From the NCBI RefSeq assembly GCF_001611555.1, contig NZ_LSGP01000017.1:620001-684000 (forward strand): DNA of 64,000 nucleotides, given 5' to 3'. This document shows positions 8,675 to 14,774 of this stretch, piece after piece (position 1 is the first letter of the stretch; each line of letters opens with the position of its first letter). The notes beneath the pieces are model-generated. The model searched no databases, was not told where the DNA came from, and saw only the letters and a program-made list of their open reading frames with translations. The translations under genes were made by a program, and so were the position numbers. The stretch comes from Anaerosporomusa subterranea. GTDB lineage: Bacteria; Bacillota; Negativicutes; Sporomusales; Acetonemataceae.

Positions 8675-9166
8675 ATGGCGGCTCGGCCGCTAGTGAATAG
8701 GATAAGCCAACGCAAGGCTGTATTACTAGCTGGCGTGTTTGTGGTTGCGGCGTGGGTTGCGCATCCGTTTTTTGTGCAATCGTCTGCGTCGGTTCAGCCG
8801 CCTGCGCCGCTTGCTGTTAAACCAGCGGCTGTGTCAGACAATCGACCGGTAATGCCGCAAGGATTTCAACAACAGTTTGTGATTCGCGATCCGTTTCAGA
8901 TGCCGCAAGAGGCTTTGCCGCCGAAAGCGGTTGTTTCCAGTAATAATGGTTCTTCGGCTGTGGCGTCGCCTTCGGCGCAGATGTATCAGGTGACTGGTAT
9001 TGCGATCGGCAACGGGACTGCGGCCGTAATCCTGGAGTCGAGCGCTGGCAGTCGTACATATCGGATCGGAGAATATGCCGGTCAGTATCAGATTCGGGAC
9101 ATTACAGCAAATTCGGTTCTCCTTGTCGGACCCAATGGATCACATGTGCTAAAGATGAGAAGGTGA
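8675..9166 (+). CDS. PilP/GspC-like membrane-anchored secretion or pilus assembly protein
   Basis: A 163-residue protein with an N-terminal anchor (about residues 15-32, ending VAAWVAHPFFV), a proline- and alanine-rich linker, then a small beta-rich domain with YQVTGIAIGNGTAAVILE and RTYRIGEYAG..YQIRDIT..SVLLVGPNG. That domain layout is the one found in PilP and GspC, which link inner-membrane machinery to the secretin. The secretin gene follows within a few bases, which supports this. The start is ATG 8675 behind aggtgag (8662-8668). The upstream ATG at 8657 lacks a ribosome site. There is no lipoprotein cysteine, unlike classic PilP. Confidence 0.65.
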   Translation: MAARPLVNRISQRKAVLLAGVFVVAAWVAHPFFVQSSASVQPPAPLAVKPAAVSDNRPVMPQGFQQQFVIRDPFQMPQEALPPKAVVSSNNGSSAVASPSAQMYQVTGIAIGNGTAAVILESSAGSRTYRIGEYAGQYQIRDITANSVLLVGPNGSHVLKMRR

Positions 9167-9171
9167 ATACA

Positions 9172-10416
9172 ATGTACAGGAATGATTTGGGTCGACGTGT
9201 AGCCGTTCTTCTGCTATTTTTCTTTGTTCTTACTGTTGGAGTTGTTCCGGCTGGGGCTGAGGTGCCACGTGTGACGATCAATGTGACTAATGCTGAAGTT
9301 CGGGATGTCTTGACTACTCTGACCGGGGTGGGCGGGGCTAGTATTATTCTTGATGATTCTGTTGTCTCTGATAGTTCTAAAGGCGGCGGGCGGATAACCT
9401 TGCAGCTTACCAACGTGCCGGTTGAAGAAGCGATTGACATGGTTACCAAGGTTAAAGGCTTGGCATATTTGCGTCAGGGAGATATTTATATCATCGGCAC
9501 TCAGGAAAGAATCAACAAAGGGTTTGAGTCTGTCCGGATTGTCAAAATCAAGTATGCTAAGGCTGATGACGTAAAAAAAGCCTTGGTGCTTATTATCCCA
9601 GAAGATCGATTGAAAGTGGACGAGGCGAATAATTCGTTGATTTATACCGGCTCTGCTGCTGAAGCGCTTCGCGTCGAGCAGGCGATTGCCGCGATTGATG
9701 TGCAGTATAAGCAGGTTACGCTCGAGGCCCAGGTCATGGCGGTTAACAAAGGGGCCGCCAAAAGTCTCGGGATGGAATGGCAGTGGGCTAAACTGCCGAT
9801 GGTAAAGACTGATTCGACAACAACAACTAACTCTAGCGATTCAACAGATACACGGGACTATCCTGGAGTTTTTCAATTTGGTCGCAATCCTGAGGGACTC
9901 AGATACGAATTCCAATTTCAAGCGACATTAAATGCCATGATTAACGACGGCGACGCCAAAATTCTCTCTCGTCCCAAAGTTACAACACTAGATGGCAAGC
10001 AGGCTCGCATCATGGTGGGTGACCGGATTCCTGTGCTGGTCGAGCGGACGGAAAATAACAAGACCACGACCACCATCGAGTACGTCGATGCCGGTATCAA
10101 GCTTTCGTATACGCCACGGATTAATGAAAATGGATTGATTACGGCGGCTGTCCGGACTGAAGTCAGCACTCCCACGCTAGTGCCGGAAATGAAAGCCTAC
10201 CGCATCACGACCCGTGAGGCGGAAACTACCGTCCGGATGAAAGATGGCGAAACCATCGTTATTGGCGGGTTGATTGGCAGTGATGAGTCCAAGCAGTTTT
10301 CCAAGATTCCGGGTCTGGGCGATCTGCCGATACTCGGCGCGCTTTTCCGTAATACCAACCAAACCAAGAATGAGACAGAAGTCATTATCATCTTAAAAGC
10401 AAAGATTGTTGAGTGA
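9172..10416 (+). CDS. Short secretin (type II secretion / type IV pilus outer-membrane channel)
   Basis: Forms an outer-membrane ring channel. The protein has a signal peptide (VAVLLLFFFVLTVGVVPAGA), an STN/N0-like domain (VTINVTNAEVRDVLTTL), one secretin_N repeat (VRIVKIKYAKADDVKKAL .. ID) and the secretin barrel with LSRPKVTTLDGKQARI, VDAGIKLSYTPRI and the C-terminal hallmark GETIVIGGLI..KIPGLGDLPILGALF. At 414 residues it has fewer N-domains than PilQ or GspD. ATG 9172 is chosen because gagaagg (9157-9163) lies at proper distance; GTG 9163 is within that site. It overlaps or abuts the PilP-like gene, so the two are co-transcribed. No pilin, ATPase or PilMNO genes are in this window. Confidence 0.9.
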   Translation: MYRNDLGRRVAVLLLFFFVLTVGVVPAGAEVPRVTINVTNAEVRDVLTTLTGVGGASIILDDSVVSDSSKGGGRITLQLTNVPVEEAIDMVTKVKGLAYLRQGDIYIIGTQERINKGFESVRIVKIKYAKADDVKKALVLIIPEDRLKVDEANNSLIYTGSAAEALRVEQAIAAIDVQYKQVTLEAQVMAVNKGAAKSLGMEWQWAKLPMVKTDSTTTTNSSDSTDTRDYPGVFQFGRNPEGLRYEFQFQATLNAMINDGDAKILSRPKVTTLDGKQARIMVGDRIPVLVERTENNKTTTTIEYVDAGIKLSYTPRINENGLITAAVRTEVSTPTLVPEMKAYRITTREAETTVRMKDGETIVIGGLIGSDESKQFSKIPGLGDLPILGALFRNTNQTKNETEVIIILKAKIVE

Positions 10417-10451
10417 CTGTTTAACTAAACTGGGATAAGGAAGTGAACGCA

Positions 10452-11108
10452 GTGCCCATCACCATTTTGATTGTTGATGATCATGCGTTACTGCGGCAGG
10501 GCATCAAAAAGGTACTAGATCTAGAGAGTGATCTCTCGGTCATCGGCGAGGCTGCTGATGGTGAAGAAGCCATTAAGCTGGCCTTGCAGTTAAAGCCTGA
10601 TGTCGTGCTGCTTGACGTCAACATGCCGAAGAAAAACGGGTTGGAAGTTACGAAAGAACTCAGGCAGCTAGCGCCTCATATCAAAATCGTGCTGTTGACC
10701 ATTCACGATGACGAAAACTATGTCATCGAAGTCGTCAAAGCTGGAGCTACAGGCTATCTGCTGAAAGACATTGAGCCGGGCATGTTGATTAAAGCGATTC
10801 GTAGCGTGCACTCAGGTGAGTCTTTCATTTATCCAACGCTGGCCAGGCGATTATTTTACGAAGCGGATAATGTGGGAAAAAGACCTGAACCGTCCCGCAC
10901 CCGTGGCCAAGACTCACTAACCATGCGCGAGATCGAGGTGCTGCAACTAATCGGCCAAGGCCTGAGCAACCAAGAAATGGCGCAAAGATTGTTCTTGAGC
11001 GAGAAAACTGTGAAGAACCATTTGACTAATATTTTTCGTAAAATTAATGTGTCTGACCGGACACAGGCGGTCATATATGCAATAAAACACAAGATCGTCC
11101 AGGTCTAG
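10452..11108 (+). CDS. NarL/FixJ-family response regulator (orphan)
   Basis: A two-domain transcription regulator. The receiver domain has ILIVDDHALLRQG, the phosphorylatable Asp in VVLLDVNMPKKNG, the switch Thr in VLLTIHDD and the Lys in GYLLKDIEPG. The C-terminal LuxR-type helix-turn-helix shows LTMREIEVLQLIGQGLSNQE and LFLSEKTVKNHLTNIFRKI. GTG 10452 is preferred because aagga (10438-10442) is about ten bases upstream. GTG 10443 would sit only a couple of bases from it. No histidine kinase is adjacent. The secretin gene ends 35 bases before, so both may share a transcript. VSE3 begins at the stop codon. Confidence 0.9.
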   Translation: MPITILIVDDHALLRQGIKKVLDLESDLSVIGEAADGEEAIKLALQLKPDVVLLDVNMPKKNGLEVTKELRQLAPHIKIVLLTIHDDENYVIEVVKAGATGYLLKDIEPGMLIKAIRSVHSGESFIYPTLARRLFYEADNVGKRPEPSRTRGQDSLTMREIEVLQLIGQGLSNQEMAQRLFLSEKTVKNHLTNIFRKINVSDRTQAVIYAIKHKIVQV

Positions 11109-11294
11109 GGGGGACCGTATAAAAAGTCCATCTGCGTTGTTAGCCCCGAAAATCCATTGCTTGCGTACCCGTATCGTACGCGGCACTGCTGGATTTTCGG
11201 GGCTGCCTAGTGATGCTACCAAAATCAGTGTTTCACTTTGGCAATCTGTCTCATAGGTAACAACATCTGAAGCTTTTTCTACTAGTCCCCAGGG
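11105..11294. repeat. VSE3: nested-hairpin repeat, long form
   Basis: Inner stem agccccgaaaatcca (11142-11156) / tggattttcggggct (11190-11204), a perfect 15 bp. The outer stem is imperfect: ctaggggggac..aaaaag against ctttttctactagtccccag. Right-hand module ends tctcataggtaacaacatctg. The stop codon of the response-regulator gene lies in the outer left arm. Confidence 0.85.
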
Positions 11295-11384
11295 GCCGTT
11301 TTTCGAGGGAATGAGCGGGGAACTGGGTATGACAGAAGATGGAGAGGCATCGCATTGCTTCGCTCGCGACAAAATAGTACCCGA

Positions 11385-11504
11385 GGGCGTTCAGAAAGCC
11401 CCAGATACTAGGCGGCCTCGCGAACCCAGCAGCGACGCGTACCGGGTGTACGCTAGCAATGGGTTTACGAGGCCAACAACGTAGATGGAGCTTTATCAAC
11501 GCCC
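11385..11504. repeat. VSE4: nested-hairpin repeat, reverse orientation
   Basis: Outer stem gggcgtt (11385-11391) / aacgccc (11498-11504). Inner stem ggcctcgcgaaccc (11414-11427) / gggtttacgaggcc (11461-11474) with one mismatch and one shift. The feet read as the complement of the other copies (agatactaggc at left, aacaacgtagatgg at right). Confidence 0.85.
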
Positions 11505-11535
11505 GGAAAGCACGCGACGCCGTGCGTTGGCATAT

Positions 11536-11567
11536 AGTATCCTATCCCAGAGAGGGGGTAGGATACT
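11536..11567 (+). terminator. Hairpin with T-run overlapping the next gene's start
   Basis: Stem agtatcctatccc / gggggtaggatact followed by ttgttttt, the shape of an intrinsic terminator. The T-run contains the TTG proposed as the start of the gene at 11568, and the 3' arm contains its ribosome site (about 11552-11562). It may act as attenuator, or show that the true start is further downstream. Confidence 0.55.
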
Positions 11568-12014
11568 TTGTTTTTGTCATATACGGCGAGTGTTATTCTA
11601 CTGTCACTGGCGATTTTTGGGTTGTGGTGTTTGGCTATGGAGTGTTGGCAGTGGTATATAAAGCCGCGTGTGCTGCATTTGCCTAGCGCCAGCTTTTTGT
11701 TTATTGTCCGGAATATGGAACAGGAAATTGAACAGATGATGCGCGGCATCTTGCGGGAAATGGAAATGGCCAGCATCACCTGCGAGGCAGTTGTCGTCGA
11801 GGCAGGCTCTGACGATTTGACTCCTCGCATCCTGGTTTATTTGGCTGGCGAGAGTTCTCTACTCAAAGTAGTACATTTACCGCGTGAAGAACGCCCGATT
11901 AGTAAAGCGCTGCCTATCTGCGAAGGGGCGGCAGTGTATGTGTTTGATCTGGTGAATAGGATGGATGCCAGGGAGTGTCAGGCAGCTGTCCACGAAATCC
12001 TTGCACGTCGCTGA
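11568..12014 (+). CDS. Membrane-anchored hypothetical protein (148 aa)
   Basis: I do not recognise this family. The N-terminus is one membrane helix (about residues 5-24, VILLSLAIFGLWCLAM) followed by a soluble alpha/beta-looking domain of about 110 residues with EQEIEQMMRGILREMEM, RILVYLAGE and AVYVFDLVNRMDARE. TTG 11568 keeps the whole membrane helix. An internal ATG at 11637 would lose it. The ribosome site lies in the arm of the preceding hairpin. Its last codons form the left outer arm of VSE5, whose conserved TGATAA gives the stop. No same-strand gene is close enough to assign a role. Confidence 0.5.
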   Translation: MFLSYTASVILLSLAIFGLWCLAMECWQWYIKPRVLHLPSASFLFIVRNMEQEIEQMMRGILREMEMASITCEAVVVEAGSDDLTPRILVYLAGESSLLKVVHLPREERPISKALPICEGAAVYVFDLVNRMDARECQAAVHEILARR

Positions 12015-12128
12015 TAAGGGCCCATCTGCGTTGTTGCAATTGCGAACCTATTGCTTGCGTACCCCGCGTACGCGGCGCTGCATGGTTCGCAATTGCGCCT
12101 AGCATCTAGACCCTTCTGAGCGACGTGC
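12003..12128. repeat. VSE5: nested-hairpin repeat
   Basis: Outer stem gcacgtcgct (12003-12012) / agcgacgtgc (12119-12128), perfect. Inner stem gcaattgcgaacc (12036-12048) / ggttcgcaattgc (12084-12096), perfect. The left outer arm is coding sequence for the last residues of the gene ending at 12014. Confidence 0.9.
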
Positions 12129-12246
12129 GGGCACGCCGTTGATAAGGGGCATTGGCTGCGAAACCGCGAAAGGCGCTGTGCGCCTGCGCGAAGAGGACCG
12201 CAAAAAAAATAATATGTGAGGTACGTGTGCATCGTGTCATTTGGTC

Positions 12247-12292
12247 GTCCATAGTGGCGCTAGTGACGCTTTTGACGTTCGTGCTATCGTAT
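12247..12292. repeat. TRI repeat, 'atagtggcgctagtgacgct...gtgctatcgt'
   Basis: Short interspersed repeat with atagtggcgctagtgacgc and cgttcgtgctatcgt. Related copies are at 18577-18622, 37530-37710 (both orientations, as a long inverted repeat) and 44398-44428. This copy abuts the stop of the minus-strand gene at 12299. Confidence 0.6.
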
Positions 12293-12298
12293 TGTCGG

Positions 12299-12871
12299 TT
12301 ATGTATAGTTCTGAGTTTTTAACGCCAATATATCCTGAAAAACCTCGACCAGCTTCCGGCTAATTGCTACAATCTCTGGCTGTGCGTTTGCTTGTGTACC
12401 GTAGGATTGTTTGCCAGCTAAGAGGCGTGCGGCACGTAGGTATTTTTCGATGGTGGCGGGGGTCCAGAGAGTGGGGATTTCAGCCCCTGATTTGAGGATA
12501 ATCAGCGCTTTGTGTGGTTGGGTGGAAGTGCTGCGAACGCTGGCGACAGAGCAGGCGTTGACATAGCCGGTGCAGTTGTCGCGACTGACCTGCGGTGTTC
12601 GGACTTTTACCGGGACAAGTACGAGGTCGTCTGCTAGCGGCAGAATGTGGAGAATGCGTTGGCCTGTCGCTTGTTCGGTTTGCTGCTTGAGGGCAGTCAG
12701 ATCAACCGCGCGTTCTCTGGCCAACCGGCGTAGTACGGTTCGAATCCCGACAGGGGAATGGGTACAAGTTCCGGTAGCCGTTAGGAGGATAGTGCTGTCG
12801 CCATTGGCGCCATAACAAGGCAAAATTGCCGCAAGAGTTTGCGACGTATTGGCTATAATAGTAGTGTTCAT
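12299..12871 (-). CDS. Hypothetical protein, 190 aa, distant ComK-like layout
   Basis: ATG at 12871 with GGAGG (complement of 12879-12883) seven bases upstream. There is no signal peptide or membrane segment. The middle shows LVLVPVKVRTPQVSRDNCTGYVN, then HKALIILKSGAEIPTLWTP, then EKYLRAARLL. The order hydrophobic-Pro, single Cys plus aromatic, and later 'G-x-x-IP' before a basic helix is reminiscent of the C-terminal half of the competence regulator ComK, but the likeness is too weak to name it. It stands alone on the minus strand, with the encapsulin genes divergent from it. Confidence 0.6.
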   Translation of the reverse strand: MNTTIIANTSQTLAAILPCYGANGDSTILLTATGTCTHSPVGIRTVLRRLARERAVDLTALKQQTEQATGQRILHILPLADDLVLVPVKVRTPQVSRDNCTGYVNACSVASVRSTSTQPHKALIILKSGAEIPTLWTPATIEKYLRAARLLAGKQSYGTQANAQPEIVAISRKLVEVFQDILALKTQNYT

Positions 12872-13039
12872 AGATCAGCCTCCATTACTGTGACATAGTC
12901 GTCTGGGAGGACGAACGTATGTTCGGCGGTGATTTTATAGTAGCAAATATTCAGATATCTGGCAAGCGTTTTTTGGAAGGATTCCAATCCGTGTTTAGCG
13001 AATAAAATTATATAATCTGTTGTAAAGGAGTGAAAGAAA

Positions 13040-13381
13040 ATGGCGTATGGAAAATCAGCAGTTGCGGCAAAGTCTGCAACTGGTATGGAGGAAGTATTGG
13101 TTTGGCTCCGGGAAGATTTGATGGGCGAACTGGAGGCCATCAACCAATACCAGGTACACATTGATAATATCGACGACGTTGAGATTAAGGAACTATTGGC
13201 CCACATCCGGGATGACGAGAAAGAGCATGTCGCCGAGATCACTCACTTGATTGCTCGCATTGATGCGATTCAACGGGAAAAGTTTGCAGAGGATCACACT
13301 ATGGAAGCTAGTGAGCGGATCGCAGGCGGAGAAGACGAATCAAAAGTTCTTACTGTCGGCAGTATGCTCGGCCGTAAATAG
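13040..13381 (+). CDS. Encapsulated ferritin-like protein (EncFtn) with cargo-loading peptide
   Basis: Ferroxidase cargo of an encapsulin nanocompartment, oxidising Fe(II) for storage inside the shell. The 113-residue protein is a two-helix half-ferritin. Helix 1 has GELEAINQYQVHIDN (Glu30/Glu32) and helix 2 has LLAHIRDDEKEHVAEI (Glu60, Glu62, His63), the metal-ligand pattern of EncFtn, which forms its four-helix unit by dimerising. The C-terminus ends LTVGSMLGRK, matching the known encapsulin-targeting peptide (LTVGS-type). ATG 13040 follows aaaggag (13024-13030). The shell gene starts 16 bases after the stop, so the two form one operon. Several ferritin-like cargos exist, but the size and motif fit EncFtn best. 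Confidence 0.92.
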   Translation: MAYGKSAVAAKSATGMEEVLVWLREDLMGELEAINQYQVHIDNIDDVEIKELLAHIRDDEKEHVAEITHLIARIDAIQREKFAEDHTMEASERIAGGEDESKVLTVGSMLGRK

Positions 13382-13397
13382 AGGGGAGGAATATAAC

Positions 13398-14234
13398 GTG
13401 GATTTTCTCGACAGACAAGCTGCGCCATTGACAACAGAGGAATGGAGCCGGCTCGATGAGGCTGTGGTTTCGACCGCGCGTCAGATTCTGACTGGTCGCC
13501 GGGTCGTGGAAGTGCTCGGCCCGCTAGGGTCAGGCGTCTATAGTGTGCCGTATTCCATCTTCTCAGGCAAGTCAGCCGCTGGGATTGATATGATAGGCGA
13601 TAAAGAGGACTTCATCGTCGAAGCCTCGCGCCGCGACATGGCAACTCTGCCAATGTTATATAAAGACTTCAAAGTGATGTGGCGCGATGTGGAAGCTGAC
13701 CGCCATCTAGGTCTGCCGCTTGATGTCAGCACAGCATCTGTGGCTGCCAACTTTGTCGCTGTACAGGAAGATAATCTGATCTTTAACGGTAGCAAAGAAC
13801 TCGGCCATGCTGGTTTGATGACTGTGAAAGGGCGTCAGACAGTAACTCTAACCGATTGGGAACAACCAGGAGCGGCGCTGGCTGATGTGGTTAAAGCTAC
13901 CGGTGCGCTGGCTCAGGCCGGACATTATGGTCCGTATTCGCTGGTAGTTAGCCCAGTTCTGTTTGGAAAAATGGTACGTGTGCTGCCTAATACGGGCATG
14001 CTCGAACTCGATCAGGTAAAAGCACTAGTGAGTGGCGGTGTTTATTACAGCAATGTCCTAAGTGGCGCGAAAGCCGTGCTGTTGGCAACTGGCTCGCACA
14101 ACGTCAGCTTAGCCATTGGTCAGGATATGGTTACCGCTTACCTCGGGCCAGCGAATATGAACCATGTGTTCCGGGTGCTGGAAACGGTGTCACTTCTGGT
14201 GCGACGGCCGGAAGCAATCTGCACCCTCGAGTAG
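13398..14234 (+). CDS. Encapsulin shell protein (family 1, linocin M18-like)
   Basis: Self-assembles into a phage HK97-fold protein cage holding the EncFtn cargo made from the preceding gene. The 278-residue product begins VDFLDRQAAPLTTEEWSRLD and has RQILTGRRVVEVLGPLGSG, the E-loop region DFIVEASRRDMATLP..YKDFKVMWRD, and the C-terminal LGPANMNHVFRVLETVSLLVRRPEAICTL. All are conserved in family 1 encapsulins. GTG 13398 is behind ggggagga (13383-13390). The longer open frame from 13251 overlaps the ferritin gene and is not real. VSE6 follows immediately after the stop. Confidence 0.94.
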   Translation: MDFLDRQAAPLTTEEWSRLDEAVVSTARQILTGRRVVEVLGPLGSGVYSVPYSIFSGKSAAGIDMIGDKEDFIVEASRRDMATLPMLYKDFKVMWRDVEADRHLGLPLDVSTASVAANFVAVQEDNLIFNGSKELGHAGLMTVKGRQTVTLTDWEQPGAALADVVKATGALAQAGHYGPYSLVVSPVLFGKMVRVLPNTGMLELDQVKALVSGGVYYSNVLSGAKAVLLATGSHNVSLAIGQDMVTAYLGPANMNHVFRVLETVSLLVRRPEAICTLE

Positions 14235-14235
14235 G

Positions 14236-14363
14236 GTAAAAGCACCGATACGCGGCGCCTAGCGTTGTTGGCCGCGCTCTTCGATCCTCAACGTACCGTC
14301 CTGCGTACGCCTCCGGTCTCAGAGCGCGGCCGCCTAGCTATGCTTGCGTCTCGGCGCTTTTAC
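14236..14363. repeat. VSE6: nested-hairpin repeat
   Basis: Outer stem gtaaaagcaccgatacgc (14236-14253) pairs with gcgtctcggcgcttttac (14346-14363) over 18 positions with two mismatches. Inner stem ggccgcgctc (14270-14279) / gagcgcggcc (14322-14331) is perfect. It starts two bases after the encapsulin stop codon. Confidence 0.85.
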
Positions 14364-14380
14364 TCGTGGGAAGAATGGGG

Positions 14381-14551
14381 GATACGTGGCGTCTGGCGTT
14401 GTTAGCCTCAATCCTCGGTCCTCAACGTACCCCTGAATGTACGTTTCCGGCCTCAGCTCGCGTCCGCCTAGTGATGCCGTTTTGCTTCTCTGTATCAGAT
14501 ACTTAACAAGTCTCATAGGTAACAACATACTTGCGTCTCGACGCTTTTACC
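14381..14551. repeat. VSE7: nested-hairpin repeat, long form, tandem with VSE6
   Basis: Has the conserved gcgttgtt foot, an acgtaccc..gtacgt cap, gcctagtgatgc and tctcataggtaacaacat. Its right end, cttgcgtctcgacgctttta (from about 14529), is a near copy of the right arm of VSE6. The two elements thus share or duplicated an outer arm. Confidence 0.75.
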
Positions 14552-14567
14552 CGGGGAGAGGCAGGCA

Positions 14568-14653
14568 GGGGCACCCGCAGAGGCTACTGATTATATAAAA
14601 ATCGTAACCCTCCGCGAGCCCTCTGCGACCTCTGCGTACTCTGTGGTTAACGT
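14568..14653. repeat. CR4: one-sided 'ctctgcgtactctg(c/t)ggtta' repeat
   Basis: A short left remnant (cacccgcagaggctactg) and a full right arm (accctccgcgagccctctgcg .. tctgcgtactctgtggttaa). Intergenic, before the ABC-F gene. Confidence 0.75.
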
Positions 14654-14731
14654 AATCTCCCATCGTTACCCCGCGTTACCCAGTGGTCGCAACTATCGCC
14701 TAGTTATGGTACAATAGAAAATAATAAACTG

Positions 14732-14753
14732 GGGCTCCGCTCAGGCGGAGCCC
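14732..14753 (+). promoter_or_regulatory. Leader hairpin before the ABC-F gene, possible attenuator
   Basis: Stem gggctccgc / gcggagccc with loop tcag, then a T-rich stretch (ttattgt). A TACAAT box at 14710-14715 could be the -10 of a promoter starting just before it, though no good -35 is seen. The hairpin ends about 20 bases before ATG 14775. Confidence 0.4.
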
Positions 14754-14774
14754 TTATTGTGTTGAGGTAACGTT

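Noticed and set aside
12299-12871. Naming the hypothetical gene comK
   Set aside because: Only a loose pattern likeness (Cys-aromatic, later G-x-x-IP). Key ComK residues could not be matched with confidence.
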